This document shows positions 50,601-60,810 of a stretch of DNA of 64,000 bases, in pieces. Origin of the DNA: Apostichopus japonicus (lineage: Eukaryota; Echinodermata; Holothuroidea; Aspidochirotida; Stichopodidae); contig NC_092571.1 in assembly GCF_037975245.1 (NCBI RefSeq), forward strand, positions 25,064,564 through 25,128,563, written 5' to 3'. Numbering within the stretch: the first letter of the stretch is position 1; each line of letters opens with the position of its first letter. A program made the position numbers and the translations under genes. Below the pieces are notes generated by a model that saw only the letters and a list, made by a program, of their open reading frames with translations, did no database searches and was not told the origin of the DNA.

Positions 50601-51950
50601 TTTCTATAAGCTTGGGACAGAGATAAACAGGGAAAGAGTTTCAGAAACCTCTCTTTTGTGTAACTTCCTCTTTCAATATCTTGCACTTTCAGGACCCTAA
50701 GATAACAAATCATACTGTAGTCCTGAGTCTGTATAATTAACTCCTCCCATTTTGAATATTTGGTGGAATTTTTTTTATATTGATCGGAAAATTTTATTTT
50801 TTAGTACAAATCCACATATCTGACAAATTTGTGTGCTCTGAGGAAGGGAGTGCGAGAAGTAACATAGTGAACGGTGAAGGGGAATAGGGTAGAAAGAGGA
50901 ATGTGACAGGAAAGGGTAAGGCTTGGTACATTAGTTTGGTACAATGGGTGTTATTAAAATACAAAAAAGAAAAATGTTACACATATATGTATGTATAACA
51001 GTGCTTTAAAACGTGTGTATCAATGTAGTGCATAACATGATAACAATTAAAGCAAATTGCTAAAACATGCTATTTTATTTTTATTTTTAAAATCCCAAAA
51101 ATGTACAATTGTACTAGTTATCTTTACTGCACCTGTTAAAAGAATCTTAACAGAACCATCCACCCCCCCCCCCCCCCGCCCTCTAGCCCCTTCTGTTAAC
51201 CTGAAGCTGCCAATGACCACCAGGCTAATGGTAATAGGATGAAATTATTTTGTCACATACAGTATCCACTTGCATGTTAAACTGTTATCAAAATTAGGTG
51301 TGATGTGAAACTATAACCTTGTTTTCTTCACACGTATCTTCATTAATATAGCAAGTAAAAACCCAACTGTTGAAGTACCAACAATGTGTCATCTTTTTCA
51401 TATCTTTGTCAGCGATGAAAAATAGCCTGGGCGGAATGACTAGAATGGTTTTCCTTTTGTTCTGACTAATGGTGTCTCCCAAAAGACTAGTCATAGCAAA
51501 ACAAACTGCCGGGTCAATATTAATGTATGACTAAACCTAGACCGTGCTACCACTGCTACTATTATTAATAGTAGTGTCTTTGTTACTAACAAGCTGATGC
51601 ATGCATTGTTGGGTGTGGGGTGTATGTAGTACATAAATACAAATTTATACAGTCACTGTATTTCTTGTTGATTCAAGGACAAAGAAGGAAAGGTTTTAAA
51701 AATTGTTACAAAACAGGAGCTCAAGTAAATTTAATTCCAGGATCGGGCTGAAGAGTTCCTTAAAGGAGGGTGTGTCGGTTAAACAAATAGTGGGTAATGG
51801 GTTTAAAACCAAACTGTGTAAAGCAACCATTTGGTTAAAATAAAAAAAAAAAACTACCAATTGATGTTAAAGTTGAATTTGCATCCAATTATTTGCTGCA
51901 CCAACCATTTATTGCATGACTTTATACCTATTAAGAGAGAATGCATGCAT
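47691..51950. other. SPSB intron, no gene seen
   Basis: CpG-poor. A MITE-related word, ATATGCTAGAATGGTCACAA, is near 48684. G-rich stretches lie at 47968-48015, and a C15 tract near 51163. Confidence 0.45.
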
Positions 51951-51992
51951 ATATAACCAGGGAGTTGTTATGGAACAACCCCCTGATATAAC
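51951..51992. mobile_element. 28-bp palindromic micro-element, copy C, with 7-bp direct repeats
   Basis: The element at 51958-51985 has arms CAGGGAGTTGTT and AACAACCCCCTG (one mismatch) and loop ATGG. It is flanked by ATATAAC at 51951-51957 and 51986-51992. Confidence 0.75.
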
Positions 51993-52028
51993 TAAGTTGA
52001 ACTGATCCCTGTTGATATTGCAGCTAAT

Positions 52029-52071
52029 GTACAAGCAGGGAGTTGTTTCCATAACTACTCCCTGGTACAAG
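52029..52071. mobile_element. 29-bp palindromic micro-element, copy D, with 7-bp direct repeats
   Basis: The element at 52036-52064 has arms CAGGGAGTTGTT and AACTACTCCCTG (one mismatch) and loop TCCAT. It is flanked by GTACAAG at 52029-52035 and 52065-52071. It is same-family as copy C, 50 bp away, but with a different flanking repeat, so it is a separate insertion. Confidence 0.78.
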
Positions 52072-52734
52072 TATACCAGAAACTCACAGACAATATCATA
52101 CATGAAATGTTGTAATTATGTGCCAACAACCATGTCTAGGTTGACTAATTAGATTTTCTTAATTAGTATTGCTTGTTAAATCTGTCTACCATGCTACATT
52201 AAACATGCTGGTGGTTGTACAGTGACCAGTGTGAAAGTTTGCTATCTATGCGATTCAACAGGTAAACACACTAATACAGACATGTATACAACTATACATG
52301 CAAGATTGGTATGATCATAACTTATAAGGTTCTCTGAATCTTAGTGTGTGTATTTATTTTACGGCAGTGACACACTAAAACAATCAGACAGACAGACATG
52401 TATGCAACATTGGTATGGTCAGATGATCCTCTGTATGGATATCATCAGTTTCATGTACATACAACTAATAATGGATATAAAAAAGTTCAAATTGGTAATT
52501 TATATAGATACTGAGACTGCTAATTAACAGGCTAATTCAACTAACTGCACATAATTATGAATTAAAAGATTTACAAAATACTACAATCTCCAATTCAGTT
52601 TTTTCAGTACACATGCATGCATGCCCATCTGAGATTGGAAACTGAGCTGTATGCTAGCACTTGTGCATTTCCGGGATTCTGGCCCGAAAAATAAGTGCTA
52701 AAAAATAAATAATTTGAACGAAAATTTATGAAAT

Positions 52735-53075
52735 TTTTGGATATTTCTTTAAAAAAATATTCTCTTCCATATGTTCTAGCTATCATTTTCAGTTTTAGAT
52801 ATTACATATAGTTCAATTAAAGGTCACATAAATTTGAGCTGATCAATATTCACTGCACATCTGCCTAACCTCGAGGCTAACGTCTTTAATCTGAATGTCT
52901 CCATGCAGTGTGAGCTTGTAATCACTCGTATTATAAACATTACAAACACACTTAATCTTCTTGAAAATGTTTTTTTTAGGAATTTTATTGCAATATTTCT
53001 CTGCTACATATTCTAGCTATCATTTCAGTTTTAGATAATTATTGCAAATAGTTCAAGTAAAGTTCACATAAGTTT
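52735..53075. repeat. Direct duplication of about 100 bp
   Basis: TTCTAGCTATCATTTTCAG and TTCTAGCTATCATTTCAG with matching flanks (52740-52843 and 52975-53075) are about 230 bp apart and have diverged at scattered positions. Confidence 0.75.
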
Positions 53076-53744
53076 GCAAGACCTGTAGGCATTATATCTC
53101 AGATGGGGAATTAATGGGGGGGGGGGGAAGGGAGGAGAGAGATTAGGAAGAGGGGAATGGGCAACAATGATCTGTCAATGGTTTTGTTATGTCTTTGTGT
53201 ATTTTGTGACTCACTCTTGACCAGTGTGTAAATCACCCTACAAAATTGTTTGATGTTTCTCTAATGAAAGAGTTTGCAATTGAATTCATGTCGTAATATC
53301 TTATTGATCGTTTACCAAATGGCGATTACGCAGTGTGTGATTCTTCGTGTACTCCATTTAACATCTACTCCATTAAACATCTCCTGTACTGTGACCTAAA
53401 TCTTCCTCTAATATTTTTACTGTCAAAATTTGTAACTCTTCTGAATTATTAACATCTTTTTCAGGGACAAAATTGTAATTGGATCCTTACTGAAGTGCAA
53501 AGTCATTATATGTAGGAGTTCAATGTGAATTCCCATAATTTGCCCCTCTGTATAGTTTTTTTTTTTTTCCAATGTTAACTACAGTAATTCTAGATCTACA
53601 GCTGGAATTGAAACAATACCGTAAACCATTTCCAACTTTGGACGTTATTAAAACCAGCCAATTTATTGTTTTTAGAGGAAACCATACAGCCAAGAAAGGA
53701 TTAGATAAAGAAAAAGAAGTCTAAGCAGAAAAATAACAAAAAGT

Positions 53745-54085
53745 AACATTGGGCGCAAGCCTGAATGACGAAAAAACGAAAAACACTCTAACAGGTTTTT
53801 CGTAGAAAGAGATAAGGCAGAAGCTTAATTGTCACTGTTTGTTTGGTATTCAGCTGAACTCTCATTGACGTTATCTTTCTTGGGTAAGGAAGCCTCATTC
53901 CGAGAAGTGACATTTAGGAACAGCCTTGCTTCGAGCCATCTCTTTGGATACACGTGTTTACTTTTAAATTTTTTAGGTCGTCACAAGCAGAAACGTTCTG
54001 TTCTGTTAATTATTCATTAGGTCGACATTGCTGGAGATTATCACTGTGTCGCAGCTGTATTCGATACAGATCTTATTAAAACGTT
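53745..54085. promoter_or_regulatory. CpG-rich islet in the SPSB intron
   Basis: About 14 CpG in 340 bp against a CpG-poor background. A sense-strand donor TTGG|GTAAGG lies near 53883. It is the CpG islet nearest the coding exon and could be an alternative promoter or enhancer. Confidence 0.25.
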
Positions 54086-57000
54086 GAATTTGAGTAAAGT
54101 TTGGTCAAATTTGAGTGTTTTTCATTTCTGGAAAAAAATAAATAATAAAAATTGGGTATGAAAGTTGGGTGCTTTAGAGGAAGATTATAATTTGAAGAGG
54201 AAGTTGAGTGAATGGAATCAAGGCAGATCGAAAATATAACCTTTTTTCTCCCCCAAATATATATAATATCTGTATATCCATGAATTAGAGCTAAGGTACA
54301 GTATCTTTGGTATGACAAGTGACAAGAAAAAAAAACCCTGATGATTTCATAAATATCCACCCACAAACCCCTCCCAGAATGTTCACCATTGTAATAATTA
54401 TGTGTCATAATTTCGAGTAAAACATGCAATATTTGGTTACTTTGATGGTGGGTTACTCAGGTTACTACAATGTGAGTATTGTGTTTGACATTGACAGACT
54501 TCTAACCACAGGTTATCTGTGACTCATATACTGTATATTACAAATAAACCAAGTAATACACAGTAATAAAGTTGGCATTATATATGTATTTCTATGTGAT
54601 CATGATGTCACTGTGCCAAACAAAAGAGGGATTTGTCAAGTCTGTGGTGACTCTATGCTGTTGGCTGATGATTAACCCATTGTTAATGCTGTACAGTGTT
54701 TACTTACAGTATATAATACTGTATGTGTTACAAAATGAATAACCTCCAATCAAATAGAATTAATAAAATGAATAGTTTTCTTGGTTGCTTCATGTAAACA
54801 TGTCAATCAGTTCCTGGAATTTTTGGAAAAATGGAAGCAATTGTGTCCAAAATAATTTGATTCATAGGTCAAAATTGTATGGTTTATCAAGTTTCTAAAA
54901 TGAAAGCAGACATTGATCCAGTACTAGTCTAAGATCCTGTTAGCTGAAGACCTAGAGAGCAAACAAAGAAAGTATTTCTCCTGCTTGTAACATTTATGAA
55001 ACAAACTTGTACCATAAAAGTAGCCTTTTTTTTGCCACCACACAGGAGTGTAAAAGAAAGACCAAAAAAAAGAAAAGAGAGAAAAAAAAAGATTCAAACT
55101 AGAATTTCAATATTAATTGTTTCAAATGGAAACATGATCTGTTTTTGTTCATGAAGCATGCACAAACTAGCATTATGTGGAATACCAGTAAGCAATAATA
55201 AACATAATCAAAGTTAAACTGCATGTTTTCTACATATAAGCCTTTGAGACACCTGGCACAGGCTTTTGAATTATGGACATACTGAAAGTTCATCCCAAAT
55301 GCAATTATTAAGACATAAATCATCAGCTCTGCTTGCATGTTGAAAAAAGACTCACAAAAGTAAAAATGTCTGAACTTCTATCCTCCCATGCCAATCGTTA
55401 AGCAAAACGTAAAACACCATCACTTTAATTGAGTCCATGCCCTTACCATGCAGCCCTGGACTTTTGAACCATGTTCTCTAATTCCATAAGGTCTAATTTC
55501 ACATTAATGTAATGGCAGTATTGTTACAGCCTTACAGGGCAAAACAACAAGCTGTTCGCCATGGTATACAGTAGATAACACACTTTCTCGTGCCTGGTTC
55601 AGCTGAGGGTCAAAACCAGCAGGGCGTGGAGGTTAAGAAAATCCTTGAACTAAGGAATGGTGAAAGGTCTTCTTAGAGGTCAACAGGATTAGTCTAGATG
55701 AACATGTATGGATTCAATGAACCCTTATTTCATAACATGGTCATTAATGATATTTACCAATGAAAAAGGTTTTAGGAATTTCAAAGAAATTACTTCATAG
55801 ACAAAGCCCCTGTCTCCGAGAGGGGGCAGGGAAGGCATACAGCTCCCCAGCCTGTCTGTGAGAGGGAGCAGGGGAGGCATATATGGCTCCCAGTTATTTT
55901 CAATGCAAAGATACACATGGGTATGGGGCCAACATAGATGGCAATTTTACACAACTGCCCCTCTGATCTCCCCAACTATCTCAAATCTCAAACATGTGTC
56001 AGGGTGCCTACATGAGCTAGGAAAGTATTAACATTCAAATATTAATTGTAATACGTACGGTCAAGAATTACATGCAAACAGTGCTTACTTACTTCCACAC
56101 TTTAAGTTTGTAATTTGCAGATACAAATGATGTTATCCCCATGTTGTCACATGTCATGCACAAATTCTAACAGGACCTTTCATACATAATTTTCTTAATT
56201 TGACTTTGAAAAATTAAGTAAAAGGACAAAGAAACAATTTAACAGAATGCAAAAAGTTTGGCCAGGTCCATAACAAGTCATCCTAGAGAATGGGTACTGT
56301 TACAAAGCAAAATATACAACTAAAAAAACTGAATATGGAAAGAACAATAGATCATGCCGTGACTTCTTCCTTTTCCGATTAGACAAAAAAAAAAACAGCA
56401 GCTAATGTAGCTTTAAGAAGGAGGGTCGAAACTTTGACCTAATGTGGGTGGGTGGTAATCTCTGTTAAGGAATACCATACTAGGAAGGGTTTTCTCTGAT
56501 AACAGATCTGTGAATTTATTAGTATCCAGCCAGAGATCTTCTATGCAGATTGACACATTTTTCAAGCCACATCCTGTTGATATAGAGATGATGAGGATAC
56601 TTCTGTTGTACCATTGAGTAGTCAGGAACAACAGAGAGTGGGTAACTTAAATCACTTCCTGCTGCCCGACGTCATCCATCTAATCTTCCTCTTTGTTGTA
56701 CCGGGTTAGCAGACACAAAAAACAAAGAAATGACCAATTTCTTCCTAATTTGAGGGGAAGGAAGTTGGGTATTTCTCTTCGTTATAACTCTCGTGTATGG
56801 CTGCACGGACGTGGTACGGTGTTTGGGGACGAAGCTCGTTAGCAGCAAGCTCTGTGATTGCTACGTACTGTAGCTTTTTAACGCTGGTAGGAACTATACT
56901 ACCAGTAAAAACAAAGAAGAGACACTCAAAATAATCTCCCAAGGCCAATGTAGGAAAGGGATTCATTTTCTATTGGACTGTGGGGTAATTATCAGTGCTA

Positions 57001-58380
57001 ACAGATTCTGGATTATACACAAAGGAACAGGAGCAGGAAAGATAATCTGACTAGTTTCAAGTCTACTCTAACTTAACAAATACCATACTGCTTATATTTA
57101 GGACTGCATATCATTACTCCACCAGTTGGATTTTGTATTGAAAAAAAAAGATTGTTTTTCTGCGTGGTAGGTCATTTTGGCATAACTAATACTTTAAATG
57201 TAAACAATATTTAATTTTTTTCTTTCACTTACAGTACTGATAATCATCTAATTTAAGCATGAAACATGTCTACTCAAATAATTAAAAACATAAGTCTGTA
57301 TTACAATAACTCCACTACGAGTTGAGTCATCACACATCCATGGTATGACATACTGTAGGGTGGTACAGATCTTAATTGTTACCTGTACATGAACTACGCG
57401 ATATGCTGTACAACTACTGTATTTCTACCGATTACTTTTTCCACATCTATAAAGATAAAAAATCTGTTTTTTGTACTGTAGCAACTTTTGTTCCTTTCCA
57501 TTGGCGAATCAGGTGACAGTTAGAGAATATATGAAAATATGAGAATCATAAATACACAATGATAGAGTCAAAACATGTTTCATTACTTTCATAACTCTAT
57601 TGCATATGAAAACTTTGCAAAGCTTCCACAATGTGCATGTGGGGGGGGGGGGAGAGGGGAGATGCGAGGAATGAGGAAGTAAAAATTCTGTACAGTGCAT
57701 ATTGAGGGCGGCGGATTGGCCATTCTTTCATTGGCACTCTGTAACAAGTTGTGTGGACATGGGGTAAGATTAGGGAGGGGGGGGGGTGGGGGAGGTTGAT
57801 GGCAGGGAAGTGGAAGACATGAATAATGGCAAAGTGTATAGTAAAAACGAAGAACTTTTCTCATCTGTGCATAATTATGAACCTCTAAAGTCTTTACCAT
57901 CTCATAATTCACAATTCAACAGTTCCAATGATCAGAGCAATTCCAAAAATTCACCTTTGAAATGTCTCTGTAGACTCTGTCAAAGCCTATATATCAGACA
58001 TGAGCAAACAACTAATGTGCCTCCCTGAGTTGTATGTTATTATTGTTGCTGTCAGAGAATTTGCTGGCTTTGAGTGTTAATTAGGTCATGGTTTGGACTT
58101 GAACTAGACTTCAATCCACTAGTCTTACGTTCAGCTTTGATCTCCGAATAAAATCGGTTATATCGCTTAATATGCTAGTAAAACCGAGAACTGTTCACCA
58201 AACATTTTTCAAACTGCTGCTAAATGATCTGTTGCTGCCATGGCCAAAATACATGTACATACATCCTTTAACCAAAGAGAATATTTATATTTAGAATATT
58301 GACCTCTCTGGTTTCGTCAAGAAACATTCTATAAGATACTGATTGGTATTTTCTCTCTCTCTCTTCCTCACTCCTCACAG
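54086..58380. other. SPSB intron, right part
   Basis: CpG-poor, AT-rich, no gene. Poly-G tracts lie at about 57642 and 57778. It ends in a long CT-rich tract and acceptor CACAG at 58376-58380. Confidence 0.5.
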
Positions 58381-58526
58381 ATTCTTTATACCATCGGTAG
58401 AGGTGACGAACATCTTTGCGCACTCCAGAATAAATAATTTTAATCTTTTCTCGCTCGGACATCAAAGAGCTCTCTATGAGTAACTGTGCCATCACGGCAG
58501 GTAATTGTATGAGTCGATCCATTGTC
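58381..58526 (+). other. 5' UTR part of the SPSB coding exon
   Basis: A pyrimidine tract from 58351 and TCACAG at 58375-58380 form a textbook acceptor, so the exon begins at 58381. An in-frame ATG at 58476 would add 17 residues ([17 protein letters not shown]) to the protein. The conserved MGQKVSGG start at 58527 is preferred. Confidence 0.7.
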
Positions 58527-59220
58527 ATGGGGCAGAAGGTTTCGGGCGGGATGAAGCAGATAGCTAGGGAATCCCCCTCTTACAAATCCCACCACCGCGA
58601 TCTAGCTTACAGTGGAGACCTACAGAAGCCCAACCGGCTGGACCTCCTCCTGGACATGCCGCAGGCGGACAAAGATGTGCAATACAAGTACGCCTGGAAC
58701 GAAGACGACAGATCGCTCAATATATTCGTGAAGGAAGACGACCCAATGACATTTCACAGACATCCCGTCGCCCAAAGTACAGACTGCATTCGTTCCAAAG
58801 GAGGTTTTACGCGTGGACTTCATGTCTTTGAAATCTCATGGAACCCCAGACAGCGGGGTACGCACGCCGTCGTGGGCGTGGCGTCCAACGAAGCGCCGTT
58901 ACATTGTGTAGGTTATCAGTCTCTGGTAGGGGCAAACGAAGAATCGTGGGGTTGGGACATCGGCAGGAAAAAGGCATTTCACGACTCAAAACACAACGCA
59001 GGAGTACAATATCCTCTTCTCGAAAATGTAGACCACTTTGTCGTTCCGGAAAAGTTCTTAATGGTATTGGATATGGACGAAGGTACCCTCAGCTTTATTG
59101 TGGACGGAAAATTCCTTGGGATTGCATTCCGTGGACTGAAAGGAAAAACTGTCTTTCCAATCATCAGTGCCGTTTGGGGACACTGTGAAATCACACTTAA
59201 GTACATAGGAGGCCTTGAAC
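58527..59220 (+). CDS. SPSB1: SPSB1-type gene, coding exon A (SPRY domain)
   Basis: Starts at ATG 58527. The donor is GAAC|GTAAGT at 59220/59221. It encodes residues 1-231 and one base of the next codon; the frame that continues past the donor to 59327 is intronic. Antisense frames here are shadows. Confidence 0.95.
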
Positions 59221-60070
59221 GTAAGTGTACATTGACATCATCAAAATTGTTTGAAGTACGGTTCATTCACTTAGTTCCATGCGTCAGATTCGGAAAAATT
59301 TACATGCGTCGACTTTTGATGCTGTGATTTGGGGCTATTTTATGTGTTTGTGCTCTTCTCATTTCTCAAAGCAAGTTGATGTAATAGTTATTACCATCTT
59401 CAATGACAAGATGATAAAATCTTTTGTACTAGTCTTGAAATGTGAGGCTGTGGATGACACAAATAATTAGGATGTTAAAAAAAAAGTGCCTTTTCTGAAT
59501 TTCAGACAAGTTCAAAGTATGTCAAAAGAAGTATGTGTGACCTCTTTGTATAAAGACCTTGCCTTCTCGACCAAACATGTACTACTTTATTTCGAGCATT
59601 AGTACCAGCTTAACAAAGTTACTATTGGAAAGGAGCAAAGAAGTTTATGGTTAGAACGGGATTCAAGCCAGTGACCTCTCTGTTGTAACCCAGAGGTCAC
59701 CTGTTCGAATCCCGTTCAAGCCATAAACTTCTTTGCTCTTTCCCATGATCTTAAAATTCCTGTCAGTCTTCCATGATTGCTTTTCCTTATAAAGGTACTA
59801 ATTATGGGAGGTGGCAGAGAGCAGTTCCGCTACCTATCACCTAGAGCTGGGTCTGATGCTGCATCCATATAGACACACATAGAACAAGCATGTACTTTTC
59901 TTTACATTTTGGTCCATAAATTTTTATGTTTTCCCTTGACAGCATCACCGTTACCCCTACAAGATCTATGCAGAAGAGCCGTGCGTGTATCGGTCGGACA
60001 ACAACATCTTGAAAGCATCTATGAACTGCCATTGCCAAACACAATGAAGAGATACGTTCTTTACCAATGA
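58527..60070 (+). CDS. SPSB1: SPRY domain-containing SOCS box protein, SPSB1/SPSB4 (gustavus) type
   Basis: The CDS joins 58527-59220 and 59943-60070: 273 codons plus stop, the same length as human SPSB1. The protein is the substrate-recognition subunit of an Elongin BC-Cullin5-Rbx2 ubiquitin ligase. It binds (D/E)-(I/L)-N-N-N peptides in partners such as VASA, PAR4 and iNOS. The N-terminus MGQKVSGG matches the family. The B30.2/SPRY domain spans about residues 50-230, with [11 protein letters not shown] (76-86), Tyr130 and VWGHCEI (216-222); these regions form the peptide-binding pocket, so binding should be retained. The SOCS box (about 233-273) has [12 protein letters not shown] for Elongin C and the LPLP Cullin5 box, ending YVLYQ. 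Vertebrates have SPSB1 and SPSB4 of this type; an invertebrate has one co-orthologue, so the symbol is by similarity. Confidence 0.95.
59633..59738. repeat. Long hairpin with tRNA box-B-like arms in the SPSB intron
   Basis: GAGCAAAGAAGTTTATGG (59633-59650) is the exact complement of 59721-59738. AACGGGATTC pairs with GAATCCCGTT, and GTGACCTCT (59671-59679) with AGAGGTCAC (59692-59700). The right arm contains TGTTCGAATCCCG, a good RNA polymerase III box B. It looks like two SINE-derived pieces head to head, or a foldback element. Confidence 0.7.
59943..60070 (+). CDS. SPSB1: SPSB1-type gene, coding exon B (SOCS box)
   Basis: The acceptor is ttttcccttgacAG at 59941-59942. The first two bases complete a Pro codon split by the intron, giving [18 protein letters not shown]. 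It then runs [18 protein letters not shown] and [10 protein letters not shown] with TGA at 60068-60070. It is too short to appear as a long frame on its own and is recognised by the SOCS-box motif. Confidence 0.95.
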
Positions 60071-60159
60071 AGGGACCACGAAGAATTAGTCAGGGTCTTC
60101 TCTATCTCCGTCCGTCCGACAGTTTTGTATTTCACAGAAACCATCCTTTTAAGGGCCTG

Positions 60160-60231
60160 GTGCATCATGGGATAGATTGAGCTCTCGTGTGGACAGTGCA
60201 TCATGGGATAGATTGATCTCTGATGTGGACA
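60160..60231. repeat. 36-bp tandem duplication in the 3' UTR
   Basis: Two units start GTGCATCATGGGATAGATTG at 60160 and 60196. They differ at four bases or fewer. Confidence 0.85.
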
Positions 60232-60782
60232 GTGGATGATAATGGCCAGTGAACATCTTTCTATCTCTCTCTCAATGCAGTTGATATTAGCTAGGATAAT
60301 CAAAATAAGCAAATGAGAGGGTCACTCAACAAGAACGAGGGTAGACCCAAGATGAGGCCAGAACATCTTGGAAGGGGGAAAAATGTGTAAAAGCTTGTTT
60401 CATGTAGATGGGTACGGATGGGCAAAAGAAGGAAGAATTATTACAAAAACTGCCTCTGAATCAGGGAAGAAGTGATTTCAAGGCACAGAGAACTGAAAAG
60501 AATATTTACTCTCACCAGTAATTGTTTTTTTTTATATGAAGAACTGTTGAAATGGAACAACTCACTATAAATATAAATCACTCATTTTGTTCTGTACAAC
60601 AACTCAGATTTTGTTGGCAAAACTGTTGTAGGGGAACCTATGCATTTTTGTCTTACACTTGAAATGTTCTTTTTTTATTGTTTCTGTTTTTTTTGTGGTC
60701 TGTATTTTTCAAACTTGGAATATGAAATGTGCTGCAAAGAACCAAAAAAACAAACAAAAAAAGTGTGGTCACTGCCATGTGA

Positions 60783-60788
60783 AATAAA
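60783..60788 (+). terminator. Polyadenylation signal AATAAA
   Basis: Canonical hexamer 713 bases after the stop codon. Chosen as the first one with a suitable downstream context. Confidence 0.45.
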
Positions 60789-60810
60789 AGCAATTGATAC
60801 TGATTCTGAA

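Larger units (their letters stand above)
60071..60810 (+). other. Presumed 3' UTR of the SPSB1-type gene
   Basis: Begins after the TGA. The first good poly(A) signal, AATAAA, is at 60783-60788, followed by a T/G-containing stretch, so the mRNA end is placed near 60805. A later end is possible. Confidence 0.5.

Noticed and set aside
59221-59327. Continuation of the SPSB reading frame past 59220
   Set aside because: GTAAGT donor at 59221 and a downstream exon giving a perfect SOCS box show that this is intron; the read-through tail has no family similarity.
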